This document shows, piece by piece, positions 8,675 to 17,688 of a stretch of 64,000 nt of DNA. The DNA is from Rhodococcus wratislaviensis. GTDB lineage: Bacteria; Actinomycetota; Actinomycetes; Mycobacteriales; Mycobacteriaceae. The notes under the pieces are model-generated. The model ran no database searches, was not told the DNA's origin, and saw nothing but the letters and a program-made list of their open reading frames with translations. The translations under genes were made by a program, and so were the position numbers. Position 1 is the first letter of the stretch; each line of letters begins with the position of its first letter. The stretch spans positions 1,325,302 through 1,389,301 of the forward strand of contig NZ_UAUI01000001.1 of the NCBI RefSeq assembly GCF_900455735.1, read 5' to 3'.

Positions 8675-9636
8675 GCTGTGACCACTTTCTTGTCCGGTGT
8701 GAGGGAGATCCGGGGGTCGATCAGCGGGTACGCGAGATCAGCGAGCAGGTTCGCGACCACGAAGATGACCGACACCAGGATCACCACCGCCTGAATGACA
8801 GGGGTGTCCTGATTGCGGACCGCTTGCTCGGTGAGGTAACCGATTCCGGTGCGGGAGAACACTGTTTCGGTGATGACCGACCCCGCGAGGAGTTCCCCGA
8901 CCGTGATGGCGACGATCGTGATCGTCGGGATCGAGCCGTTCCCGAGGACGTGCCGGAAGATGATCCGGTTCTCCGTCAGCCCCTTCGACCGCAGTACGTC
9001 GACATACGGTTGACCGGACGCATTCTGCAGTCCCTGGATGAGCACCTGCGCGATGGGCGCGGACACGGGGATGGCCAGCGCGATCGCCGGCAGAATCACC
9101 GAGCGCACGCCCTCGTCCCTGATGGCGGAGACCAGGCCGAGCTCGAACGCGAAGAACTGGAGCAGCAGCAGCCCGACGATGAACGACGGTGTCGACAGAA
9201 ACGCCGCCGGTATGGCGCGGGCGGCCTCACGGATGCGCGCCCCCTTGGCGAACACCGCGGTCAGTGCGATGCCGAACGCGAACACGATGGCGAGCAGCAA
9301 CGCCGTGGACGCCAGCTTCAGAGTCGAGGGAAGGGCCGAGAACAGCAGGTGTTCCACAGATTTGCCGGAGGTCAGCGAGAAACCGAGGTCACCGTGCACG
9401 ACCAGGCGCTGCACGGACAGCGCGAACTGCTCGAACGCCGATTTGTCGAGGTTGTAATAGGCGATGAGCACTTCGGCGTCCTCCGCCGAGATCGGGTTCT
9501 CGGGACTGTTGATCTGCGATTCGATCGGATTGCCCGGAAGAACGTTGAGTACGAAGAACACGAGCGTGTAGGCCAGCGCGATCACGACGAACGCCTGCCC
9601 CACCCGTCGCGCCAGGTACCAGTAATTCGGTCTCAT
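8671..9636 (-). CDS. ABC transporter permease (DppB type)
   Basis: A 321-residue permease with six predicted membrane segments. The N-terminus MRPNYWYLARRVGQAFVVI leads into TM1, the periplasmic loop carries the LPGNPIESQ segment typical of DppB, and the EAA loop reads LRSKGLTENRIIFRHVLGN. The ATG at 9636 is chosen because GAAGG precedes it and TM1 follows normally; the frame is open upstream to 9699 but adds a charged leader. It is the first gene of a minus-strand operon (permease, permease, ATPase, solute-binding protein, LLM-like, DszC-like, LLM monooxygenase, IclR). Confidence 0.9.
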   Translation of the reverse strand: MRPNYWYLARRVGQAFVVIALAYTLVFFVLNVLPGNPIESQINSPENPISAEDAEVLIAYYNLDKSAFEQFALSVQRLVVHGDLGFSLTSGKSVEHLLFSALPSTLKLASTALLLAIVFAFGIALTAVFAKGARIREAARAIPAAFLSTPSFIVGLLLLQFFAFELGLVSAIRDEGVRSVILPAIALAIPVSAPIAQVLIQGLQNASGQPYVDVLRSKGLTENRIIFRHVLGNGSIPTITIVAITVGELLAGSVITETVFSRTGIGYLTEQAVRNQDTPVIQAVVILVSVIFVVANLLADLAYPLIDPRISLTPDKKVVTA

Positions 9637-9884
9637 TGCGCGCACCTTCGGAAAATGCTGCCGGATGTGGAGGTTCTGCGAAGTTTTCCTGCCCGGCAAC
9701 CGTAGGCCGTCGACCCTCCGTTATCCGAGTCTTCCGCTCGTCCTGATTTCAACGAACTTCCTAACCGGCTGCCGGCCAATGCCATTCGAACCCCTGCGGC
9801 CTGCCAGGAACACGCAGGTTCGCGTTCCGCTCACGCTGCGGAGAAGGCTGTACGACACACCGACCGGGCCGTAACGTCGCCCGT

Positions 9885-10277
9885 GTGATCACCGTCTGGG
9901 TCATCGCGGGTGCGTTCCTCCTGTTCCGTGGGGTTCCGGGCGTCCTCGCGCTGTGGAGGTCCCGGTCGTGGACCGGATCCGAGTGCTCGATCGTCGGCAT
10001 ACGGCCGTCGATCACCTACTCGTATCGGGTCGGAAGCGACGAGTTCGTCGGTCAGCGCAGGACATTCGATCCCGGTCCGGCACTCGGCGCCTCGCTGTCC
10101 GACGCGGGTAGGGGCGAATTCGTTGTCGGACAGTCCCTCTGGCTGTGGTACGACCCGCGGAATCCGCAGTCCAGTGTCCTCCGGCGCAGTGCGTTCGTAT
10201 CGATGTTGCTGGTCGTCCTGGGGCTGACATCCCTCGCCCTCGCGACATCCACCCTCTTCTCAGGAGATGCCCCTTGA
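9885..10277 (+). CDS. DUF3592-like small membrane protein
   Basis: A 130-residue protein with a hydrophobic N-terminal helix (about 2-22), a middle extracytoplasmic domain containing ITYSYRVGSDEFVGQR and LWLWYDPRNP, and a second helix (about 103-124). The F-x-V-G-x-x-x-W-Y-x-P-x-x-P type core resembles DUF3592 proteins, whose function is unknown. The start is GTG at 9885. It is divergent from the transporter operon; the 248-bp gap between them must hold both promoters, but I recognise no clear operator there. It ends 43 bp before the LLM-like gene at 10321. Confidence 0.7.
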   Translation: MITVWVIAGAFLLFRGVPGVLALWRSRSWTGSECSIVGIRPSITYSYRVGSDEFVGQRRTFDPGPALGASLSDAGRGEFVVGQSLWLWYDPRNPQSSVLRRSAFVSMLLVVLGLTSLALATSTLFSGDAP

Positions 10278-10320
10278 CATCACGACAGCAGACCCTCGAA
10301 CCGACAACGGGAGACCTCCG

Positions 10321-11247
10321 ATGAGTGTGATCCAGCGCAGCAGGACCTTCTACGGGCTCGCACTCGGTGAGCATCTGCTCGTCGACGCCATTCGCCGCGG
10401 CCGGGTCGACGAACTCGCCGCATTCATCACCCGCACCGGCGCGGACTTCGTCCTGCTCGGCGTCGAGCGGGTGTCGCGGACCGCTCCCCGGCCCACCGCA
10501 GCCCTGTCCCCCAGCGTGTCCGCCGCAGCCCTGATCGCTGCCACCGACGACGTCGGTGTGTTCGTCACTGCGGTCCCCCACCTCGACCATCCGTACAACC
10601 TGGCTCGCCGGCTCGCATCGCTCGATCACACCAGCCGTGGCCGGGTCGGCTGGCTCACCGGTGGGGAAGACCGATCGGCGCCGGGCAACCTGGCCTCGGC
10701 GGGGGTCTGGATCGATGCCGGGCCGAGTCCCGCAGCCACGACCGATGCGATCCACGCCTCCCGGACACTGTGGGAGAGCTGGCCAGCCGACACGATCCGT
10801 GGACGCCCGGACGACGTGCGTTTCGCGGACTCCGACCGGATCGTCTACGCCGACCACCGCGGGGTCTTCGACATCGCCGGCCCCCTCAACGTCCCCACCC
10901 CGCCGCAGCAGAAGATTCCCGTCGCGTGGTGGGCGCAGGACGGCGACGACATCGTCTCCGCCGCCGAGGTTTCCGACATCGTCGTGCTGGACGGCAGTCA
11001 GGTCGACCGTCACGGGCCGGCGGTGCGTGAGCGCGCATTGCTGTTCGTCGTCGACGATCCCGACGCCACCGGGGTGGATGGTCACATCGCCACCGTCACC
11101 GACCTCGACGCCGGCTTCGCCGCGTGGACGAGGCCGAGCCGGCCCCGCGGGTACCGGCAGCGATCGCTCCGGGCGACGCTGCGGCTGCCCGATCCGGCAC
11201 CGGCACCGGCGCACCGCCGTCCGGTCTATCCGGGCGCGCAGAACTAG
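10321..11247 (+). CDS. Short LLM-like protein (paralogue of 3442 gene)
   Basis: A 308-residue LLM-like protein sharing LDHPYNLARRLASLDH, GRVGWLTGGE, LWESWPADTIR, DRIVYADHRG and GPLNVPTPPQQK with the 3442-4341 product. Both lack the C-terminal third of full DszA-type enzymes. The ATG at 10321 has GGGAG about 9 nt upstream; an earlier ATG at 10267 would overlap the preceding gene. It precedes a MetNIQ cassette on the same strand. Both copies are next to a transporter and a full-length LLM monooxygenase, which suggests a shared auxiliary role. No activity is assigned. Confidence 0.75.
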   Translation: MSVIQRSRTFYGLALGEHLLVDAIRRGRVDELAAFITRTGADFVLLGVERVSRTAPRPTAALSPSVSAAALIAATDDVGVFVTAVPHLDHPYNLARRLASLDHTSRGRVGWLTGGEDRSAPGNLASAGVWIDAGPSPAATTDAIHASRTLWESWPADTIRGRPDDVRFADSDRIVYADHRGVFDIAGPLNVPTPPQQKIPVAWWAQDGDDIVSAAEVSDIVVLDGSQVDRHGPAVRERALLFVVDDPDATGVDGHIATVTDLDAGFAAWTRPSRPRGYRQRSLRATLRLPDPAPAPAHRRPVYPGAQN

Positions 11248-11271
11248 CAGTCCTTCTGATCAAGTCGATTC

Positions 11272-11303
11272 TTAGGCATGACTTTCCGTTTACTCACGCC
11301 TAA
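11272..11303. promoter_or_regulatory. Candidate operator upstream of metN
   Basis: TTAGGCATGA (11272-11281) and TCACGCCTAA (11294-11303) form an inverted repeat, 9 of 10 bases matching, with a 12-bp spacer. It lies about 90 bp before the metN-type start in a 146-bp intergenic gap. Size and spacing suit a dimeric repressor or activator. The regulator is unknown. Confidence 0.4.
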
Positions 11304-11318
11304 CGTTTCGGGAATCCA

Positions 11319-11338
11319 CCGGCCCTTCCGCGGGCCGG
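11319..11338. terminator. GC hairpin in the metN leader
   Basis: CCGGCCC-ttccgc-GGGCCGG gives a perfect 7-bp stem with a 6-nt loop, without a T tract, 55 bp before the metN-type start. It may be a weak terminator of the upstream gene or an attenuator. Confidence 0.35.
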
Positions 11339-11393
11339 CATTCCGCCCCGACGGCCGACCCGAGGCGCCGTCATCCGACACAGGTGGTACAGC

Positions 11394-12410
11394 ATGATCG
11401 AAGTCCGTTCCGTCACGAAGCGATTCGGGAAGAGGTCCCGTTCCGTAGAAGTGCTCCACGACATCGACTTCTCCGTCGGCACCGGCCAGATCGCGGCGGT
11501 GATCGGCCAGAGCGGTGCGGGCAAGACCACGCTGTCGCGCATCATCAGCCTGCTGGAGCGCCCGTCCGAGGGTCGCATACTGCTCGACGGCACCGACGTC
11601 TCGGGGCTGTCCGAACGCCGGCTCCGGGATCAGCGTCGCGCGATCGGCACGATCTTCCAGGCGTCGAGCCTCCTCGCCCGTCGCACGGCGACCGAGAATG
11701 TGTCGCTGCCGCTCGAATTCGCCGGTGTGGGCCGCTCCGAGCGGCGGGCACGGGTGGAGGAACTGCTCGAGCGGGTGGGCCTGTCCGACAAGGCCGACCT
11801 CTACCCCCGGCAACTGTCCGGCGGGCAGCGGCAGCGCGTGGGGATTGCCCGCTCGCTGGCACTCGCTCCGAAGGTCCTGGTGTCGGACGAGGCAACGTCG
11901 GGGCTCGATCCCAATACCACGCGCTCCATCCTCGCGTTGCTGCGCGAACTGCGCGACGACCTCGGGCTGACGATCGTGCTGATCACCCACGAAATGGATG
12001 TCGTCCGGCAGGTCGCGGACGTGGTCACCGTCCTCGACGCGGGGCGGGTGGTGGAATCGGGCCCGGTGATCGAACTCCTCCGGGATCCGCACTCCGAACT
12101 CGGCGTCGGCCTCCTCCCCGACCGTTCGCACATCACTGCGGAGGACCGGGACGTGCTCTGGCACGTCACCTACGGCTCCGACACCGTTCCCACCAACTGG
12201 ATCGAGCTTCTCGGCAAGGCCACCGGCCGGTCGATCGGTGTGCTGTCCGGGACCGTGGAGTCGGTCGGCGGACGCCCGGCGGGGCGGGTCACCATCTCGG
12301 TGGCCGGTGAGCATCCATCCGTCGGCGAGCTGCTGTCGTCGTGGGGTCTGCACGGAACCCGGGTCGACGACGACGCATCCGCCCGGGCCACCGAGGAGGC
12401 CGCGGCATGA
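11394..12410 (+). CDS. metN: Methionine-type ABC transporter ATPase (MetN)
   Basis: A 338-residue ATPase. Walker A is GQSGAGKTT, the signature LSGGQRQRV, Walker B VLVSDEATSGLD, and the switch histidine lies in ITHEMDV. The C-terminal NIL domain (about 255-330, with VTISVAGEHPSVGEL) marks it as MetN class, where it can sense the transported substrate. Its stop overlaps the permease start (ATGA). With the permease and lipoprotein that follow it forms a complete MetNIQ importer. In this cluster, flanked by sulfur-type monooxygenases, the substrate may be methionine or another organosulfur compound. Confidence 0.9.
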   Translation: MIEVRSVTKRFGKRSRSVEVLHDIDFSVGTGQIAAVIGQSGAGKTTLSRIISLLERPSEGRILLDGTDVSGLSERRLRDQRRAIGTIFQASSLLARRTATENVSLPLEFAGVGRSERRARVEELLERVGLSDKADLYPRQLSGGQRQRVGIARSLALAPKVLVSDEATSGLDPNTTRSILALLRELRDDLGLTIVLITHEMDVVRQVADVVTVLDAGRVVESGPVIELLRDPHSELGVGLLPDRSHITAEDRDVLWHVTYGSDTVPTNWIELLGKATGRSIGVLSGTVESVGGRPAGRVTISVAGEHPSVGELLSSWGLHGTRVDDDASARATEEAAA

Positions 12411-13099
12411 GCGCCCCGGGCAGTGTCGTCCTGGCCATCTCGACTCCGGTCGAGGAACTTCCCGAGCTGTTCCTCCCCGCCCTGCAGCAGACCGTGCAGA
12501 TGGTCGGGATCACGGTGATCCTGGCCATCCTGCTGGGCACCCCGCTGGCGGTCGTCCTGCACAACACCGCTCCCCGCGGGCTGTTCCCCAACCCGGCGGT
12601 CAACGCGGTGGCGGGCTGGGTGGTCAACCTCGGTCGATCACTCCCCTTCCTGGTGCTGATGGCCGCCATCATTCCGTTCACCCGATTCGTCGTCGGCACC
12701 TCGCTCGGGGTGCAGGCCGCGGCGGTTCCGATGACCCTGGCCGCGACACCGTACGTCGCGCGGTTGATCGAGAATTCGCTGCGGGACGTTCCCCCCGAAG
12801 TGGTCGAAGTGGGCCGGGCCTCGGCCGGGTCGAACTTTCAGATCATCCGCAAAGTGCAACTCCACGAAGCGGTCCCGACGATCATCGGCGCCCTGACCAT
12901 CGCGCTGATCGGCATCCTCGACATGTCGGCGATCGCGGGAGCGGTGGGCGCAGGCGGCATCGGCAACCTCGCCATCGCCTACGGCTACAACCGTTTCGAC
13001 AACACCGTGATGATCACGACGGTCATCGCGCTCGTGGTACTCGTCCAGGTCATCCAGCTCGTCGGTGATCTGGCCGCCCGCCTCACCAACCGGCGCTGA
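12407..13099 (+). CDS. metI: Methionine-type ABC transporter permease (MetI)
   Basis: A 230-residue permease with about five membrane segments. It has the MetI motifs RSLPFLVLMAAIIPFTR and the EAA loop VEVGRASAGSNFQIIRKVQL. The signature GILDMSAIAGAVGAGGIGN is highly characteristic of the family. The ATG at 12407 overlaps the metN stop by 4 nt; this start gives a normal length, unlike the longer open frame upstream. It forms the membrane channel of the first MetNIQ system. Confidence 0.9.
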   Translation: MSAPGSVVLAISTPVEELPELFLPALQQTVQMVGITVILAILLGTPLAVVLHNTAPRGLFPNPAVNAVAGWVVNLGRSLPFLVLMAAIIPFTRFVVGTSLGVQAAAVPMTLAATPYVARLIENSLRDVPPEVVEVGRASAGSNFQIIRKVQLHEAVPTIIGALTIALIGILDMSAIAGAVGAGGIGNLAIAYGYNRFDNTVMITTVIALVVLVQVIQLVGDLAARLTNRR

Positions 13100-13138
13100 G
13101 CCTTCCTTCACATTCACCCAGATCAGAGGACAACACCC

Positions 13139-14065
13139 ATGACGACTCGACCCCGCTCGGTGACGCGCGCCCGTGCTGTGGCGGCAGGCGGACTGACGGC
13201 CACGCTGCTTCTCCTCCTCACCGCATGCGGCGCGGGCGGGGGCAACGACCGAACCGAGGGCGACGGCCCGCAGACCACGTTCAAGATCGGTTACACCGCC
13301 GGATCGATCCTGGACGAGAAGCTCGCCAAGGAAGTCGCGAAACTCGCCCCCGACCACGGCATCACCGTCGAACCGGTTCAGATCGAGGATTCGAAGCTCA
13401 AGAACCTGGCGGTTTCCCAGGGCGACATCGATGCCAACCACAGCCAGCATCAGGAATGGATGCGCGTGCAGAACGAGGACGGCAACCTCGGACTGTATGC
13501 GGCCGGAGACTGGTACGTCCTCAAGTTCTCGGGCTATTCCGAGAAGTACGGCAAGCTCGAGGACCTCCCGAAGGGCGCGAAGGTCGCCATCCCCGACGAC
13601 CCGTCGAATCAGGCGCAGGCGCTGCAGACCCTGCAGGACCTCGGCCAGCTGACCCTGTTGGACGGTGTCGACCCGTCGCGGGTGACCATCCGCGACGTGA
13701 AGGACAACCCGAAGTCGTTCGAGTTCACCGAGGCCGCGCTGGCGCAGTTGCCGCGCACGCTCCCCGACGTCGACCTGGCGCTGGGCTGGCGGTCCAACTT
13801 CGACCTCGCCGACGTCCCCGACGACAAGATCGTCTTCAACGCCCCCGCCTACGAGTTGTACTGGATCGAGGTCGTCATCAACGAGAAGAACAAGGACAAC
13901 CCCGACTTCGCGCCGCTGCTCGACACCTACCACGACCCGCGGATCGGCCAGCTCATCGACAGCGACCCGTTCTTCTCCCGGGTGGCGCAGAGCATCGAAT
14001 CGGCGCGGGCCACCGACCGCAGCCAGACGAACGTCGACGGCGCGGCCGCGAAGCCTGCCGGCTGA
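13139..14065 (+). CDS. metQ: MetQ/NlpA-type substrate-binding lipoprotein
   Basis: A 308-residue lipoprotein. The signal peptide ends in the lipobox LLTAC (Cys about residue 30). The mature domain has NlpA/MetQ features: FKIGYTAGS, QIEDSKLKNLAVSQGDIDAN and VAIPDDPSNQAQALQ. It would be anchored outside the membrane and deliver ligand to the MetI/MetN complex. The ligand pocket region (DANHSQHQEWM) differs from the usual DANYFQH, so the substrate may not be methionine. Its TGA overlaps the ATG of the following LLM monooxygenase by one base, a strong hint that uptake and oxidation concern the same compound. Confidence 0.9.
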   Translation: MTTRPRSVTRARAVAAGGLTATLLLLLTACGAGGGNDRTEGDGPQTTFKIGYTAGSILDEKLAKEVAKLAPDHGITVEPVQIEDSKLKNLAVSQGDIDANHSQHQEWMRVQNEDGNLGLYAAGDWYVLKFSGYSEKYGKLEDLPKGAKVAIPDDPSNQAQALQTLQDLGQLTLLDGVDPSRVTIRDVKDNPKSFEFTEAALAQLPRTLPDVDLALGWRSNFDLADVPDDKIVFNAPAYELYWIEVVINEKNKDNPDFAPLLDTYHDPRIGQLIDSDPFFSRVAQSIESARATDRSQTNVDGAAAKPAG

Positions 14066-15339
14066 TGCCCGCGCAACGAGAGGTCATCCTCAACGTCAAC
14101 GTGCTGGACGTGGGATTTCACCCGTCCGCGTGGCGGGCGCCCGACCTGCACCCGACGTCGTTCGTCGACCCGGACTACTACTCCGAGGTCGCGAAGATCG
14201 CCGAGCGCGGCACCCTCGACGCGCTGTTCCTCGCGGACGGACCTGCGCTCCGCGAGGATCCCGCCGTCAAGCCGACGCGGGCCCTCGAACCCACCACCGT
14301 GCTCGGTGTGGTCGCGAGCGCGACGGAGCATCTCGGGCTGATCGGCACGGCGTCGACGACGTTCAACGACCCGTTCGACCTGGCGGACCGGTTCCTCTCC
14401 CTCGACGTCGTGTCCGGCGGACGGGTGGCATGGAATGTGGTGACCACGTTCCACGCCGGGACCGCCCACAACTTCGGGCTCTCCCGGATTCCCGACCGCG
14501 AGTCGCGGTATCGCCGGGCGACGGAGTTCGTGGACGTCGTCACGGCGCTGTGGGAATCGGCGACCACCAGGGTCCCGATTCAGCACGACGGGGAGTACTT
14601 CCACGTTCACGGCGCACTCCCCGTGCCGCCGTCGCCGCAGGGCCATCCGCTGCTCGTGCAGGCCGGCGGTTCCCCGCAGGGACGCGCACTGGCCGGACGC
14701 AGCGCCGACGCGGTGTTCTCGGCGGAGCTCACGCTCGACGCCGGGCGGCAGCACTACCGGGAAGTGAAGGACGTCGCCCGCGCAGCCGGTCGCGATCCCC
14801 GGGCGGTGAAGATCCTTCCCGGTCTCGTCACGGTGGTGGGCAGCACGGAGGCCGAGGCGATCGCCCGGTACGAAGACTGGGAATCCAAAGCTGCCGACGG
14901 TTTCTCGGCCGAACGGCTCGGCGGGATGCTCGGCGTCGACATGAGCTCGCTCGACCCGGACCGGCCGATCCCGGAGGAGTTGCTCCTCGCTCCCGTCGAT
15001 CCGTCGTTCTCCGGTTCACTGGGGTTCCGGGAAGCCGTCGTGCGACTGGCACTCGAAAGCCGGTATTCGGTGTCCGAACTGCTCCGCAAGGCCGGCGGCT
15101 TCGGCCACCGGCTCGTCGTCGGCTCACCCGAACAGATCGCCGACACCATCGAGGAATGGTTCCTAGCGGATGCGGCGGACGGCTTCAACCTGATGCCGGA
15201 CGGATTCCCCTCCGGGCTCACCGATTTCGTCGATCACGTCGTGCCGTTGCTGCGCGAGAAGGGGATCTTCCGGTACGAGTACGCCGAATCCACCCTCCGC
15301 GAACGCTTCGAGGGCGCCCCGCTCCCCGTGAGTGGTTGA
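14065..15339 (+). CDS. LLM flavin-dependent monooxygenase (NtaA/SnaA/DszA type)
   Basis: A 424-residue FMNH2-dependent monooxygenase closely related to the 872-2167 product: both have LNVNVLDVG, RGTLDA.FLADGP, VKPTRALEP, GTASTTFNDP and GGRVAWNVVTT. The ATG at 14065 overlaps the metQ stop (TGATG). Its stop TGA lies inside a 20-bp-arm palindrome (15325-15370), so the last residues PVSG come from that repeat. The two flavin reductase genes just beyond on the opposite strand could supply FMNH2. Likely a desulfurising oxygenase for the compound taken up by the adjacent MetNIQ; the substrate is unknown. Confidence 0.88.
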   Translation: MPAQREVILNVNVLDVGFHPSAWRAPDLHPTSFVDPDYYSEVAKIAERGTLDALFLADGPALREDPAVKPTRALEPTTVLGVVASATEHLGLIGTASTTFNDPFDLADRFLSLDVVSGGRVAWNVVTTFHAGTAHNFGLSRIPDRESRYRRATEFVDVVTALWESATTRVPIQHDGEYFHVHGALPVPPSPQGHPLLVQAGGSPQGRALAGRSADAVFSAELTLDAGRQHYREVKDVARAAGRDPRAVKILPGLVTVVGSTEAEAIARYEDWESKAADGFSAERLGGMLGVDMSSLDPDRPIPEELLLAPVDPSFSGSLGFREAVVRLALESRYSVSELLRKAGGFGHRLVVGSPEQIADTIEEWFLADAADGFNLMPDGFPSGLTDFVDHVVPLLREKGIFRYEYAESTLRERFEGAPLPVSG

Positions 15340-15370
15340 CGAGTGCAGGTACTCGTCAACCACTCACGGG
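15325..15370. repeat. Palindromic repeat copy A (bidirectional terminator candidate)
   Basis: Perfect inverted repeat with 20-bp arms (15325-15344 and 15351-15370) and a 6-nt loop. Outer bases CCCGTGAGT...ACTCACGGG and the right flank GGCGGAGCC are shared with copies B and D; the inner half differs (GGTTGACGAGT). The stop codons of the converging genes fall inside it. It lacks a T tract but could form a very stable transcript hairpin on both strands. Confidence 0.85.
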
Positions 15371-15603
15371 CGGCGGAGCCGCCTCCAGTTCGCCGTCGAC
15401 CCGAGCAGCGTCGCGAGATCTGCCCAATCCCCGTCCCCCAGCGTCGCCGGGTGGCCCACGTGCGGCGCGACGTCCGGGTGGTACCGCGCAACCCGGCCCG
15501 ACCACCTGGCGAAATGCGCGTGCGCACCGCGCAGGGATTCCCGGATGGCGTCGTCCAGAGGATGAACACCCGTCCCCGACGGCGTCGTCAGTTCAGTCGC
15601 CAC
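15364..15603 (-). pseudogene. Truncated GNAT acetyltransferase N-terminal segment
   Basis: A 79-codon reading frame starting at GTG 15603, 5 nt after the flavin reductase stop. Its product contains HPLDDAIRESLRGAHAHFA and RYHPDVAPHVGHP followed by DWADLATLLG, a pattern I associate with the N-terminal region of some larger actinobacterial GNAT acetyltransferases (ligand-side subdomain), but the acetyl-CoA-binding half is missing. The frame stops inside palindrome A, so the gene appears to have been cut where that element lies. It may be a remnant, or a small protein in its own right. Family recognition is from memory and moderate. Confidence 0.45.
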
Positions 15604-15608
15604 CGGGT

Positions 15609-16615
<1,007 letters not shown>

Positions 16616-16815
16616 TGCTTCATCACCTCTCGCATGCCTACCCCGGCCACCCTAGAGCACTCGGGGGTTCCGGTCGAATAATGCAGTGCAGGAACGGAAG
16701 TCGCGACACATTCCTTCGAATCACGGCGATCCAAACCATTCCGCGCGGCGCCCGGACGCGCTACCGTGCCAGCGGCCACACTCCGTGGTCATCCGATCGA
16801 TCGTGGGGATTTTCC

Positions 16816-17688
16816 GTGAAGTTCAGCCGTTCTCTCGCCCTTGCCGCCGTTCCACTCCTGGCGGCACTGACAGCGTGCTCCGGTGGATCCGGCGGCGCCG
16901 ACGGCGACACGGTCCGGATCGGAACCACCGAGGCCAGTGACCGCTCGTGGGAGATCTTCGAGGACAAGGCGAAGGACGCGGGCATCACGCTCGACGTCGT
17001 GAACTTCTCCGACTACTCGCAGCCGAACATCGCCCTGTCGCAGGGGCAGATCGACGCCAATCTCTTCCAGCACCTGCAGTTCCTCGGTGAGTACAACACC
17101 GGCGCGGACGACGACCTCACCCCGATCGGTGCCACCCAGATCGTGCCGCTCGGCCTGTACTCGCAGAAGCACCAGAGCCTGGCCGCCATTCCGCAGGGCG
17201 GCGAGATCGCGATCCCCAACGACCCCAGCAACCAGGCTCGTGCCCTGTTCGTGCTGAAGGGCGCCGGCCTGCTCACGCTGACCGGTGACAACCCGTCCCC
17301 GACACCCGCCGACATCGACACGGCTGCGTCCAAGGTGAAGGTGACCCCGGTCGACGCCGCCCAGACGGCGCTGTCGCTCGCATCCGTCGACGGTGCGATC
17401 GTCAACAACACGTTCCTGGAGCGTTCGGGCATAGACCCCCAATCGGCTCTCTACAAGGACGACCCGTCCAGCCCTGCCGCCGAGCCGTACATCAACACGT
17501 TCGTCACCCGCGCGGAGGACAAGGACAACGCCACCTACCTCGAACTCGTGAAGATCTGGCACGACCCCGAGATCCAGGCCGCCGTGCGCGAGGAGTCGAA
17601 GGGAACGTCGGTCGAGGTCGAACGCGACGGTGCCCAACTGCAGCAGATCCTGTCGCGGGTCGAAGAGGGAATTCGTTCGGCCAAGTAG
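16816..17688 (+). CDS. metQ: MetQ/NlpA-type substrate-binding lipoprotein (second system)
   Basis: A 290-residue lipoprotein. The GTG start at 16816 gives a compact signal MKFSRSLALAAVPLLAALTAC with a LTAC lipobox; the open frame extends upstream but adds a non-signal leader. The mature domain shows VRIGTTEASDRSWEIF, QPNIALSQGQIDANLFQHLQF and IAIPNDPSNQARALF, the classical MetQ layout including the DANLFQH motif. That makes it a better candidate for methionine binding than the 13139 product. metN follows with no gap (TAG-ATG). Confidence 0.9.
   Translation: MKFSRSLALAAVPLLAALTACSGGSGGADGDTVRIGTTEASDRSWEIFEDKAKDAGITLDVVNFSDYSQPNIALSQGQIDANLFQHLQFLGEYNTGADDDLTPIGATQIVPLGLYSQKHQSLAAIPQGGEIAIPNDPSNQARALFVLKGAGLLTLTGDNPSPTPADIDTAASKVKVTPVDAAQTALSLASVDGAIVNNTFLERSGIDPQSALYKDDPSSPAAEPYINTFVTRAEDKDNATYLELVKIWHDPEIQAAVREESKGTSVEVERDGAQLQQILSRVEEGIRSAK

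Noticed and set aside
13225..15339. A single 704-residue protein spanning metQ and the LLM gene
   Set aside because: The upstream part is an off-frame shadow of metQ. The LLM protein starts at ATG 14065, overlapping the metQ stop.
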